Below are positions 9,741 to 18,355 of a stretch of 64,000 nt of DNA, in pieces. Source of the stretch: Gammaproteobacteria bacterium (GTDB lineage Bacteria > Pseudomonadota > Gammaproteobacteria > Pseudomonadales > Azotimanducaceae); contig JAPOWH010000010.1 of the NCBI GenBank assembly GCA_026707735.1, positions 124,001 to 188,000 on the forward strand. Direction: 5' to 3'. A program made the translations under genes and the position numbers. The stretch's first letter is position 1, and each line of letters opens with the position of its first letter. A model generated the notes under the pieces. The model searched no databases and was not told where the DNA came from. It was given only the letters and a program-made list of their open reading frames with translations.

Positions 9741-10811
9741 TTACGGGGCGTCTGGAGAGTGGTAGTCCATGTCAACCGCCGAAAACACGGTTTCGACTAA
9801 GCCGCGCGCGTCAAACTTCTGCTCGTTTTCCGTGATCCACTCTTCGATTACTAGGTTCCCGAAGCGTGTTCGAAAATCCCTGAGATCAGCTTCGGTGTAG
9901 CGCACTTCCTGCAGTTGCTCGCGCAGCATTGGCAGGTTAATCTTGTCGATTTCCTCATAGGCCAAGCGCTGATCCTCCAATACGGATTCCTTGATCGAGT
10001 CGAGCAGGTCCTTGTATTGCCGCGGCAACTGTTCGTATGCTTCAATCGAAAGCACAACTGGGCAGTCGGATGTTCCCGGCGCTAAATTGCTTGTGAACCA
10101 ATCGGAAACCTCGTGCAGTCTGTAGGAGACGTGTGCATAGGTAAAGGGGAACGCCGCTGCATCCATGGTTCCCAATTGAATGCCTGTATACACTTCTGTT
10201 GCAGTAGTGCTGGTTGGCACGGCACCAAGTTTCTTCATTACGGCACCTATGCCTCCTCCCGCCCTTACGTTCAACCCTTGCCAATCTTCCAACTTTACCG
10301 GCGGATTTCCGCGACCCATGATCTCGTAATTGGGCAATATCGACGAACTGTAGATCATTGCTCCCCAGCGTTCCATTTCCTTTTGGATTTGCGGGTGGGC
10401 GTACACAGCTTGACGAACGGCGAGGCCGTCCTCCCAATCATCAATTGGTAGAAATGGCAGCGAAAGGACCATGAGTCCAGGGTTCTTTTGTGGATGGTAG
10501 AAGTTGCAAACAAGTGCCGCTTCAAAAGCACCTACAGAAATTCCATCGAGGTTTTCACGAGCCTTGGATAAGGCTTCGCCATAGTGCACGACGAAATTCC
10601 ATTTTCCGTCTGTTGCCGCCTCGATGTGCTCGGAAATGGAGTCAAGCACTCTGGTGCCTGGTCGCGGGGTACCCCATACAGAGAGATTCCAAGTTAAGAT
10701 CTCCGGTTGATCTGAATCGTCGCCAATATCGGAGCGGGGCGCTGGTTGCTGGCAGCCTGCCTGCAGGCAAATGATGAATAGGACAACTCCTAAGAGAATG
10801 ATTTGTCGCAT
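9741..10811 (-). CDS. dctP: TRAP transporter substrate-binding lipoprotein (DctP family)
   Basis: This is a periplasmic solute-binding protein of 356 residues. The N-terminus is a lipoprotein signal with lipobox LQAGC, so the protein is probably tethered by lipidation, unlike many freely soluble DctP proteins. The DctP fold is seen in blocks such as WGMLVLSLPFLP-like LMVLSLPFLPIDDW, NPPVKLEDWQGLNVRAGGG (the conserved Arg that binds carboxylates is in NVRAGG) and YTGIQLGTMDAAAFP. The conserved Arg suggests a carboxylate ligand. It is followed by dctQ and dctM. Confidence 0.92.
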   Translation of the reverse strand: MRQIILLGVVLFIICLQAGCQQPAPRSDIGDDSDQPEILTWNLSVWGTPRPGTRVLDSISEHIEAATDGKWNFVVHYGEALSKARENLDGISVGAFEAALVCNFYHPQKNPGLMVLSLPFLPIDDWEDGLAVRQAVYAHPQIQKEMERWGAMIYSSSILPNYEIMGRGNPPVKLEDWQGLNVRAGGGIGAVMKKLGAVPTSTTATEVYTGIQLGTMDAAAFPFTYAHVSYRLHEVSDWFTSNLAPGTSDCPVVLSIEAYEQLPRQYKDLLDSIKESVLEDQRLAYEEIDKINLPMLREQLQEVRYTEADLRDFRTRFGNLVIEEWITENEQKFDARGLVETVFSAVDMDYHSPDAP

Positions 10812-10846
10812 TTTTTGGTGTCTAGCGATTTTGGATGAGCAACGAA

Positions 10847-11227
10847 TCAGTTCTCAGAGTCGTTGGGGACCGCCAAAATAAAGGCTGGGATGGGTACTTT
10901 GAATCTTAGGCCTCGATCATCCTCGAATTCGTAGTGGCCTTCCATTGTTCCGAAGGGTGTTTCGAGAATCGTCCCGCTCGTATACTCGAAGGACTCTCCT
11001 GGCGGAATTGTCGGAGTCTTTCCGATTACACCTGGTCCATCTACGGTTTCCTGAGAACCTTCGCCATTTGTTATCAACCAATGTCGATTGATGAGGCGTG
11101 GTCTCGTGTAGCCCTTGTTCATTATCGTGATTGTGTAGGCGAACACGTACCGCAAGTCTGAGGGATCGGATTCGTGCCACAGAAAATGCGTCTGAACGCT
11201 AACGTCGATGTGTTCGGCTTCAGTCAT
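10847..11227 (-). CDS. apaG: ApaG family protein
   Basis: This is an ApaG-domain protein of 126 residues (FN3-like fold), historically linked to Co2+/Mg2+ tolerance and to Ap4A metabolism; the molecular function is not settled in the family. Recognised by RHWLITNGEGSQETVDGPGVIG, the nearly invariant PGESFEYTSGTILETPFGTMEGHY and the terminal FKVPIPAFILAVPN. I use the ATG at 11227 (MTEAEHIDVSVQ), which gives the usual family length; an upstream start at 11281 would add 18 unrelated residues. The usual ksgA/apaH partners are absent. Instead it lies 35 bases before the TRAP genes. Confidence 0.93.
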   Translation of the reverse strand: MTEAEHIDVSVQTHFLWHESDPSDLRYVFAYTITIMNKGYTRPRLINRHWLITNGEGSQETVDGPGVIGKTPTIPPGESFEYTSGTILETPFGTMEGHYEFEDDRGLRFKVPIPAFILAVPNDSEN

Positions 11228-11637
11228 TCCTGGTTGATCATTGAAAATTGAGTACTGGGCAATTGAAGAGATTGGATGCATTCAACCTGCCGAGGCAAGC
11301 CCGTCGAGCATCACCATCAATCTATTTTAGAAGGTGCTTAATGATCTTTGTAGGCATCTCCCTTGCTCGGTCTTCCATAGCCATTACCTGTCGAAGAGCA
11401 CGTACCTTCTATTTGGGCGATTCCCATTGCCACTTGGAACTGTAGAGCATCGAACAATCAAGCGATCCCGCGCCAACTTAGGAAATTTGGAATCCCAGAG
11501 GATCCAGCATCAGGCAATCCATAGGTTCATTTTGAACGAAGTGCGAAATTGAGTGGGGTTGAACTATGTCGGACTTGCTTTCGGTCTATCGGGGTGTACC
11601 CTAGTGTCTTGGACCCATCGCACGGAGCATCGCAGAA
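11228..11637. other. intergenic region between apaG and acyl-CoA dehydrogenase
   Basis: These 410 bases separate two divergent genes and must hold their promoters. I see no convincing sigma70 pair, no tRNA, no inverted repeat with a T-run and no coding frame with family resemblance. Confidence 0.5.
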
Positions 11638-13377
11638 TTGTCGCCCTATCGACCACCAATTAGCGACACGCTATTCCTATATCGGGACGTGTTTCAGTTG
11701 GACCAAGACTGGCAGTCCTGGAACCATTCAAACGGCTTGAACCTAGAGTTGGCAGAAGCAATTCTCATTGAGAGTGGAAAGCTGGCTACCGACGTATTGG
11801 AGCCACTGTCCCGTCCCGGCGACGAAGAAGGAGCCCATTGGCAGGATGGCAAAGTTCGCGCTCCAACTGGATTCCAAAAGGCGTTTCTGGACATTGCTGG
11901 AGGGGGATGGCTAGGGTTGGGCGGAAATCCCGATTGGGGCGGCCAAGGAATGCCCAAATCCATTGGATGTGCTGTTGAAGAGTTCTTTTGGGGATCCAAT
12001 ACCAGCCTGTGGCTATATGCGTCATTGACACTTGGTGCCACCCATTGCATCGATGCACATGGATCTCAGGAGATCAAACAACTGTATCTGCGACCCATGT
12101 ACGAAGGCCGTTGGACGGGCGCGATGGCATTGACTGAACCGCACGCTGGAACAGACCTCGGAATGATCCGTACGCGCGCTGAGCCTTTGACAGACGGCTC
12201 TTACCGACTCGATGGAATGAAAATCTTCATTACGAGCGGCGAGCACGATCTTTGCGAGAACATTGTTCATCTTGTCTTGGCGCGATTGGTAGATGCCCCG
12301 GCAGGTACAAAAGGGATTTCGTTGTTTCTGGTGCCGAAGTTCTTGCCGGACTCGCAAGGGCAACCTAGCCAGCGCAACGGGTTTTCGAGCATATCCATCG
12401 AAGAGAAAATGGGCATCCACGGAAGTGCAACATCCACCATCGTGTATGACAATGCGATTGGATATATGGTGGGCGAGCCCAATCGAGGGTTATCGTGCAT
12501 GTTCACGATGATGAACTTCGCTCGAGTGTCGGTTGGGTTGCAGGGGTTGGGATTGGCGGAACGCGCGTATCAACTAGCCGTCGACTACTCAAAGGAACGA
12601 CTGCAGGGAAGAGTGCCAACAGGACCCGTAAACGTCGATGGACCTGCGGATCCACTCATCGAACACGCTGACATACGTCGAATGCTGCTAACTCAGCGCG
12701 TCTATACCGAGGGAAGTCGGGCATTAGCCATTCTGGTTGCACACCAGCTCGACTTGACCCAATACTCGATGGTGCCCGAGAACAGGGAGCAAGCGCAACG
12801 ATTTGTCGATTTACTGACGCCTATTGCCAAGTCGTTTATGACTGACCGAGCCATGGAGAGCGTTTTGTTGGCCCAACAGTGCTTTGGAGGACATGGCTAC
12901 ATCAGAGAGACTGGCGTTGAGCAAATAGTTCGAGACACTCGTATTTCTCAAATATACGAAGGTACAAATGGCATACAAGCACTGGATTTGGTTGGACGGA
13001 AAGTGGTTCAAAACTCCGGCGAATATGTCTTGGAATTCGCTGAATTCATGCGTCAGTCCGTTTCGTCAGGAACTTACGCGGACGAAGTAAATTGCGCCAT
13101 TGACGATTGGGTGAAAGTCTCACAAGACATTTGTGCTCGCTCTCGTGAGCGAATTGAATTCGCATCTGCCGTCGCGGTGGATTATTTGGATCTATCGGGA
13201 CATGTGATCTACGCGTGGATTTGGAAGCGAATGGCCGATTGTGACGATGGCACATTTGGCAAGAAGCACCTTGCCCGCTACTACTTCGACAAGATCTTTC
13301 CGATTGCCAAGTCCCATCTAGCTCGCATCAGTGCTGGGCCGGACGCCATAACGCTACCCGCTTCCTCTTGGTTCTAA
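11638..13377 (+). CDS. acyl-CoA dehydrogenase (DmdC/FadE-type, extended C-terminus)
   Basis: This is an FAD-dependent acyl-CoA dehydrogenase of 579 residues, longer than the 380-residue mitochondrial type and similar to the DmdC-like enzymes that carry an extra C-terminal helical domain. The start is TTG at 11638, giving the typical opening SPYRPPISDTLFL. The FAD/substrate region TEPHAGTDLGMIRTRAE and KIFITSGEHDL are clear. The catalytic base is Glu441 in IYEGTNGIQALDL. It would oxidise an acyl-CoA to the 2-enoyl-CoA; chain length or a methylmercaptopropionyl substrate cannot be decided. It stands alone, convergent with the cyclase-family gene. Confidence 0.92.
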   Translation: MSPYRPPISDTLFLYRDVFQLDQDWQSWNHSNGLNLELAEAILIESGKLATDVLEPLSRPGDEEGAHWQDGKVRAPTGFQKAFLDIAGGGWLGLGGNPDWGGQGMPKSIGCAVEEFFWGSNTSLWLYASLTLGATHCIDAHGSQEIKQLYLRPMYEGRWTGAMALTEPHAGTDLGMIRTRAEPLTDGSYRLDGMKIFITSGEHDLCENIVHLVLARLVDAPAGTKGISLFLVPKFLPDSQGQPSQRNGFSSISIEEKMGIHGSATSTIVYDNAIGYMVGEPNRGLSCMFTMMNFARVSVGLQGLGLAERAYQLAVDYSKERLQGRVPTGPVNVDGPADPLIEHADIRRMLLTQRVYTEGSRALAILVAHQLDLTQYSMVPENREQAQRFVDLLTPIAKSFMTDRAMESVLLAQQCFGGHGYIRETGVEQIVRDTRISQIYEGTNGIQALDLVGRKVVQNSGEYVLEFAEFMRQSVSSGTYADEVNCAIDDWVKVSQDICARSRERIEFASAVAVDYLDLSGHVIYAWIWKRMADCDDGTFGKKHLARYYFDKIFPIAKSHLARISAGPDAITLPASSWF

Positions 13378-13386
13378 GAGTCTAGG

Positions 13387-14319
13387 TCACCGTATCGCGA
13401 CAGGATTGATCACGGCTTGTACGGATCCTTCGAATCTGGGCTGTCCCAATACGAACATGAACTCCCATCCTTCGTCCTTTGCCAATTCTCGCACGTCCAT
13501 GTTTTCAAGGATGTAAATTCCGTGTTTTGCAAGAAGAAGAGGGTGAACCGGAAAGATCTCCTCCGGATTCTCTGCAGGAACCGCCTCCAGTCCCCAGGTG
13601 TCTGAACCGACGGCAACAATTCCCTTTTCCGCAAGAAACTCGGCTCCGTCCATCCCAAGTCCAGGTGCACCGGACATGAGCCTTGTGTTGTCAACACCTT
13701 GCAGATTCATCCATCCGGTGTAGAACAGAACGACATCGCCTTTCTCTATTTCAATCCCTTGGGCGGACGCTTGTTCTTGAATCTCTTTGCTGTTGTATGC
13801 CGTGCCTGCTTCCAGCATTTCGGTCTCGTAATACCTGGTCATGTCGATGAGGATTCCTCGACCAACGATCGGAGGCAGCTTGTCGACGGACAATTCTTTC
13901 AAACCCTTGGGAGAGACTATGTCTTCGGCTCTCATTCCGTTGTAGTAGACATGATTGATTCCCATGTGTCCCAGACCGTCGATCTGGCTACCAATTCCAA
14001 CCCACGTGAACATAAGGTCGTCGTTTCCGGTCGCCTTGTTGGAACCTACTGGAGTTCCGGTGCCGTCGCCTCCTTGCAGAACTGTAATGGAATAGGTCCT
14101 TGGTGGGTAGGCAGGAGTCTCCCAACCAGTAACCACGCCCAAAGGGTACGTCTTGCCAAGCTTAACAAGCTGTGCCGCCTTGACTACACCATCCGCCGAG
14201 AGATTGTTGATGGCGCCAAGAGTGTCGTTTTTGCCGTACTTCGATGGATACCACGTTTCTTCCTCGCCAAACGCTGTTAACGCAAGGAAGAAGAGAGCAA
14301 TGAATGTAACGCGTTGCAT
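13387..14319 (-). CDS. exported cyclase-family (PF04199) hydrolase
   Basis: This is a kynurenine-formamidase-like cyclase-family protein of 310 residues with a signal peptide (MQRVTFIALFFLALTAFG), so it acts in the periplasm or outside. In the canonical family the metal site reads HxGTHxDxPxH. Here the equivalent stretch reads GIGSQIDGLGHMG, with Gln in place of the second His but Asp and the last His kept. This form is seen in a known subgroup of the family, so the enzyme may use a different metal geometry. Other conserved blocks are GRGILIDMTRY and GDVVLFYTGWM. Substrate unknown. It lies 54 bases downstream of mpl on the same strand. Confidence 0.85.
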   Translation of the reverse strand: MQRVTFIALFFLALTAFGEEETWYPSKYGKNDTLGAINNLSADGVVKAAQLVKLGKTYPLGVVTGWETPAYPPRTYSITVLQGGDGTGTPVGSNKATGNDDLMFTWVGIGSQIDGLGHMGINHVYYNGMRAEDIVSPKGLKELSVDKLPPIVGRGILIDMTRYYETEMLEAGTAYNSKEIQEQASAQGIEIEKGDVVLFYTGWMNLQGVDNTRLMSGAPGLGMDGAEFLAEKGIVAVGSDTWGLEAVPAENPEEIFPVHPLLLAKHGIYILENMDVRELAKDEGWEFMFVLGQPRFEGSVQAVINPVAIR

Positions 14320-14373
14320 GGGAAACCTCTGTTCGTCGCTTTGGAGATTGCTGCACAGCGACTTTGGGAGGAT

Positions 14374-15768
14374 CTAGCCTTGCAGGATTTGCTCCCCAAC
14401 AAGTCGAAAGATCCCGTCAAATCCGCCGTTGCTCATTATTACAACATGGGTTTTTGTGGGTTTCGGGCTGCAAATGCACTCTACGAGTTCGTCAATGTCT
14501 GAATGGATCGTAGTCGGCATGACACAGTCAGAAGCAAGCTCATCGAGATTCCACTTGATACTGTCGTTTCGGTACCAATGCACTTCGTCAGCCGCAACGC
14601 AACAGTCCTTTAGAGCATCACGGTAGGTTCCGAGCGACATTGTGTGCGTTCGAGGCTCTATGACCGCGATTATCGACTGCGTGCCCACATGACTTCGAAG
14701 TGCTTCCAAGGACGCACGAATTGCCGTGGGGTGGTGAGCGAAGTCGCTGTAAATGGTCGTATTTCCACGTTCTGCAATGGTTTCCATGCGACGTCGAACT
14801 CCCTTGAATTGGGGGAGATAGCGGATCGATTCTTCAGGCTCGACGCCAGCATGTTCCGCGGCAAGGATCGCGCACATTGCGTTGGAGACATTGTGCAATC
14901 CAAGCAGTGGCCAATGTACTGTTCCTAGCTTGCATTTCCCGCGAAATACATCGAATTCTCGGCCATCGGAGCTAGTGCTGGTCGCAGAGTAGTCGACATT
15001 GCATTCAATGGCCGTTTGCTCGTCTATGTGGAAATTTACAACAGGTGTCCAGCACCCGCGCTCGAGCAGTTCCAGTATTTCTTGATGTCGTGCTGGCACG
15101 ACGATGCGTCCGTTACTCGGAATTTCCCTGATCAGGTGATGAAATTGGTATTTGATTTGCTCCAGATCCTCGAAGATGTCGGCGTGATCAAATTCAAGAT
15201 TGCCGATCGTCAATGTCTTGGGCCGGTAGTGGCGAAACTTGGAGCGCCTGTCGAAATAGGATGTGTCGTACTCGTCCGCTTCGATCACGAAGTGGGAACC
15301 GGTGCCGAGTTCGGCAGCCTGTTCAAAGTTCTGCGCTGCGCCACCGATCAAGTAGCCTGGCCGCTTTCCGGCGCAGTGCAGAATCCATGCAACCATAGCT
15401 GTGGTTGTTGTCTTGCCATGAGTTCCGGAGATGGCGATTACATGACGTGATCTCAATATCGTTTCCCCTAGCCACTCAGCGCCGGATTGGTAAGGAATGC
15501 CGTTGGCCAGAACAAATTCCAAGGCGGGAGTGCCGCGGGGCATGGATGCGTTTCCCACAACCACGGTTTCTGGGCTGGGAACTAGGTGAGAAGGTTCGAA
15601 ATGCTCGTACACAGTTATTGCGGCATTGGCAAGTTGATCACTCATTGGTGGGTAGATCTTTCCGTCGTAGCCGCTCACGCTGTAACCAGCCTGCTTAGCA
15701 AGGATCGCCAAGTTGCCCATTAGCGTCCCGCCGATGCCCAAGAAGTAGATGCGCGGGGCATTTGACAT
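14374..15768 (-). CDS. mpl: UDP-N-acetylmuramate:L-Ala-gamma-D-Glu-meso-DAP ligase
   Basis: Mpl is the murein-recycling ligase that attaches the salvaged tripeptide to UDP-MurNAc in the cytoplasm. The protein has 464 residues from the ATG at 15768 (a TTG two codons earlier is also possible). The three Mur ligase domains are visible: the N-terminal Rossmann part (IYFLGIGGTLMGNLA), the ATP-binding P-loop (AISGTHGKTTTTAMV) and the C-terminal domain (YSDFAHHPTAI, the marker that separates Mpl from MurC). A possible operon with the upstream membrane protein exists (51-base gap). Confidence 0.96.
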   Translation of the reverse strand: MSNAPRIYFLGIGGTLMGNLAILAKQAGYSVSGYDGKIYPPMSDQLANAAITVYEHFEPSHLVPSPETVVVGNASMPRGTPALEFVLANGIPYQSGAEWLGETILRSRHVIAISGTHGKTTTTAMVAWILHCAGKRPGYLIGGAAQNFEQAAELGTGSHFVIEADEYDTSYFDRRSKFRHYRPKTLTIGNLEFDHADIFEDLEQIKYQFHHLIREIPSNGRIVVPARHQEILELLERGCWTPVVNFHIDEQTAIECNVDYSATSTSSDGREFDVFRGKCKLGTVHWPLLGLHNVSNAMCAILAAEHAGVEPEESIRYLPQFKGVRRRMETIAERGNTTIYSDFAHHPTAIRASLEALRSHVGTQSIIAVIEPRTHTMSLGTYRDALKDCCVAADEVHWYRNDSIKWNLDELASDCVMPTTIHSDIDELVECICSPKPTKTHVVIMSNGGFDGIFRLVGEQILQG

Positions 15769-15819
15769 GCTCAATGCGACCCAATATCTAGCCAGAGCTG
15801 CGAAACGGCACGCAAGGTT

Positions 15820-16332
15820 TCACGCAGCTTCGGCTAAAGGAAAGGGAACGACCATCACTACAACAAGAACACTCATAATGAAGAATGCAAGAGCCAACAG
15901 CAAGCCAACAATGAGTGAGACATCCAGTGAGTGTTTGAGGATGAAGCCCACAACTGCAATTCTCCACAATGCGAGCGCCATAATCAGAAAGTCCGATAGC
16001 TCGTTGCCAGCAGCCAGCCAGAACGCTAGCAACCACAACACATCTGTTATGGCTAGAGTGCCCAGATAAGCGGAGATTGTCTTGCGAAGTCTATTGGTCA
16101 ATTTGCGAATTCGCAACGAGATGTAGATAGCGACCAGTAGAAGAACATTCGAAAGTATTGAAGCTCCGGCAAAGGGCCACATGCGCTCTCCACCGACTGA
16201 GACGCTCTGAACCAAAATGATCGCTAGAACTATCGACACCAAGATCCTTAGTACTTGATCGTCGGCGGGTGCTTGAGCAGGACTGCCCCTAAAGATGCAG
16301 ATATTCCAAAATGCGGCAAATGCGTTGACCAT
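15820..16332 (-). CDS. hypothetical integral membrane protein (Yip1-like topology)
   Basis: I do not recognise this protein of 170 residues with confidence. It holds about five hydrophobic segments (for example ILVSIVLAIILVQSVSV, ASILSNVLLLVAIYISL, AITDVLWLLAFWLA, and a C-terminal LIVGLLLALAFFIMSVLVVVMV), separated by short polar loops; a basic loop KLTNRLRKT lies in the middle. The arrangement recalls small five-helix YIP1-family inner membrane proteins, but there is no decisive motif. It lies just upstream of mpl on the same strand and may be co-transcribed with it. Confidence 0.7.
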   Translation of the reverse strand: MVNAFAAFWNICIFRGSPAQAPADDQVLRILVSIVLAIILVQSVSVGGERMWPFAGASILSNVLLLVAIYISLRIRKLTNRLRKTISAYLGTLAITDVLWLLAFWLAAGNELSDFLIMALALWRIAVVGFILKHSLDVSLIVGLLLALAFFIMSVLVVVMVVPFPLAEAA

Positions 16333-16644
16333 CAGTGAATTTTCTCATACGAGCGAAGAAGTGCATGCCTAGTCACACGGATAGCAGCACGACTTCGCGG
16401 GAAATTGGGTGAACGATCGACGTCAAATAGCGGAAATCTCGTCGAGTGATCTTTGCCTCTTGTCGCACACCTTTCTAACTAGACGTCTAGTGCAAATTCA
16501 CTCAATCAAAGCACGAGGTAGCCACATCAAGAGTCGTTATGTCATCGGACATTGGAGTGTCAATTGCAGTCAATCGATAGGCAAGGAGTACTCCAGCTCA
16601 GGCATACAATGATGCCTTAGCTATCACCCAATTCGACTAAGTTC
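16333..16644. other. intergenic region upstream of helical-repeat gene 1
   Basis: These 312 bases lie between divergent genes. A TACAAT box near 16606 could be a -10 element, but I see no -35 partner at the right distance. No other feature stands out. Confidence 0.45.
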
Positions 16645-18063
16645 ATGAAATCTCAAATTCTGCAACGGGCAGGTCTTTTGCTGGTCGGATTGGCCTTAGG
16701 CGTATTGGCGACCGTCGCCATCAACATCGCGCTTGGCAACAGTAAAGGTAGCCCCACTCCACAGGATAAATACCCCTCGGCAATCGTTCCCGCTAACGCC
16801 ACAAAAATGAATTCACAGGCCACTGCAAGTGCAGTGCAATTAACTGGCAGCGAAGATGCTACGCCGCGGCAGTTTGAGTCCGTCCCTGAGTGGAGTGTTC
16901 TCGTAAACGACCATCAATCCGATGTAAGGCAAATACAAGAACTAGACCGCGCGGCTCAAGCGCTGTTCGAATTGCATGGCGTGGCAATCTTAGACCACAT
17001 CTACGATTCGATTTCCGATCAAACTGTCCGGGACGCCATTGCAAAGTCAGTTTTGTACAAAGCATTGGAGAATGGATATCGAGATGTTTTCGAACAGGCA
17101 AAGCACTTGCAGGGAGAGGTGCGTAGATGGGCTTTGCATGAAGTTGTGGTCGGTTGGGCTCAAGTAGATCCGCGGGCAACGTTTGCAGCTGTATGGAGTT
17201 TGAATTCAGCAGATTCCTCGATCAGATCGCTGCAGCGTCGCGCAGTATGGGAATGGGCCGAGGTCGCGCCACAGACTGTATTGGAGGATATGGAAGCCAT
17301 TCCGGACAACGTTCGAGACTTCGCAGAGGAAAAGGCATTGCTAGCGCTAGCTCGCATTGCTCCCACCGCCGCAATAAAGTACCTGCCAAACTTAGCCGGA
17401 TCTGCACGGGAAGCAACCCTTGCAAAGGAGATCGCGACCCATTGGGTGCAAATTGATCTGGATGCCTGTTTAGCTTGGGTCGAATCTTTTGAGTTTTCAA
17501 TACCTGGGGTTGTTACAGAAGTAAAGGAAGCGGCCTTTAGAGCGTATGCTCGAGAGGAACCAGAGCTCGCTATGGATGCCGCTTTAAAGCAATCGACTCA
17601 CATAATAAACGGCGGTATGGAGTCGAACGTAATCGCAGAGGTTGCAAAGTTCGATCCAGATCTTGCGCTGCGAATGCTTACTCAAACTCGTGACGACATA
17701 ACGACAGTATTCAATTCTTACCTATCTGTCGCACAAGAATTGGTTGCGACTCATTTGGATTTCGATGCAGCAATTGAATTGGGGGAGGAAATACCGATCT
17801 GGAAAGACGACTTCTACAATCGGTTGGCGATGTACTGGGCATCGTATCATCCAGTTGAACTGCTCAACCGCGTCGAGCATTTCCCGGAAGAGAACAGGTC
17901 GTTTGCAGCCAAGTGCTTGATAAAGTTCAACAGCATGACTCTGGTATTGAGTTCGCGCCAAGTTGCACAGGCCGGAGACTACTTGACGCAGGATGATCTT
18001 CGAGAGCTCACTTCCTCTTTACCTGGGCACTACGCCAACTCTGTCAGGATATCTACACCCTGA
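16645..18063 (+). CDS. membrane-anchored helical-repeat protein, paralogue 1
   Basis: A protein of 472 residues with an uncleaved-looking N-terminal membrane anchor (residues 9-31, GLLLVGLALGVLATVAINIAL), a polar linker of about 50 residues, and then helical repeats of roughly 30-35 residues. The repeats centre on a motif like W-A-x2-[DA]-P-x2-[AT], for example VGWAQVDPRATFAAV, WEWAEVAPQTVLEDM, ALARIAPTAAIKYL, THWVQIDLDACLAWV. The end has LSSRQVAQAGDYLTQDDLREL, matching the ends of two larger paralogues at 50.7 and 52.6 kb. The repeats would face the periplasm and probably act as a binding scaffold. I know no named family for it; HEAT/TPR-like superhelical is the best structural guess. Confidence 0.8.
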   Translation: MKSQILQRAGLLLVGLALGVLATVAINIALGNSKGSPTPQDKYPSAIVPANATKMNSQATASAVQLTGSEDATPRQFESVPEWSVLVNDHQSDVRQIQELDRAAQALFELHGVAILDHIYDSISDQTVRDAIAKSVLYKALENGYRDVFEQAKHLQGEVRRWALHEVVVGWAQVDPRATFAAVWSLNSADSSIRSLQRRAVWEWAEVAPQTVLEDMEAIPDNVRDFAEEKALLALARIAPTAAIKYLPNLAGSAREATLAKEIATHWVQIDLDACLAWVESFEFSIPGVVTEVKEAAFRAYAREEPELAMDAALKQSTHIINGGMESNVIAEVAKFDPDLALRMLTQTRDDITTVFNSYLSVAQELVATHLDFDAAIELGEEIPIWKDDFYNRLAMYWASYHPVELLNRVEHFPEENRSFAAKCLIKFNSMTLVLSSRQVAQAGDYLTQDDLRELTSSLPGHYANSVRISTP

Positions 18064-18355
18064 GGAGATACTCGAATTGTCAACCCAATAGTGCGTTAGC
18101 GCATGTCGGTGATCACTTTCTAGTTTGGCAACAAGCCTGACTGTTAGGACATGTGGGGTGAGCATGAATTAAGGAGACTATTATTGGTCCTTTCTACAGT
18201 TCAACTAGACGAGTGGGTCGAGACACCTTTGAGCAAATGTCGTCAGACGATGCCGTGGTTTGAGTGCAATTGGACCCAGCGATCAAATATTTAGCAGTGT
18301 TGAAAGTCCGACGGTGAGGCGAGAATTAAGTACAGCAATGCAGTAACCGGAGCCA
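18064..18355. other. intergenic region before PPi-phosphofructokinase
   Basis: These 292 bases hold no recognisable gene, RNA or terminator. The promoter of the phosphofructokinase gene should lie here, but I cannot place it. Confidence 0.45.

Noticed and set aside
11549..11740. Short plus-strand frame before the acyl-CoA dehydrogenase
   Set aside because: It overlaps the dehydrogenase start in another frame and has no supporting features.
13699..14280. 193-codon open frame on the plus strand
   Set aside because: Antisense to the cyclase-family gene, whose conserved motifs and signal peptide explain the region.
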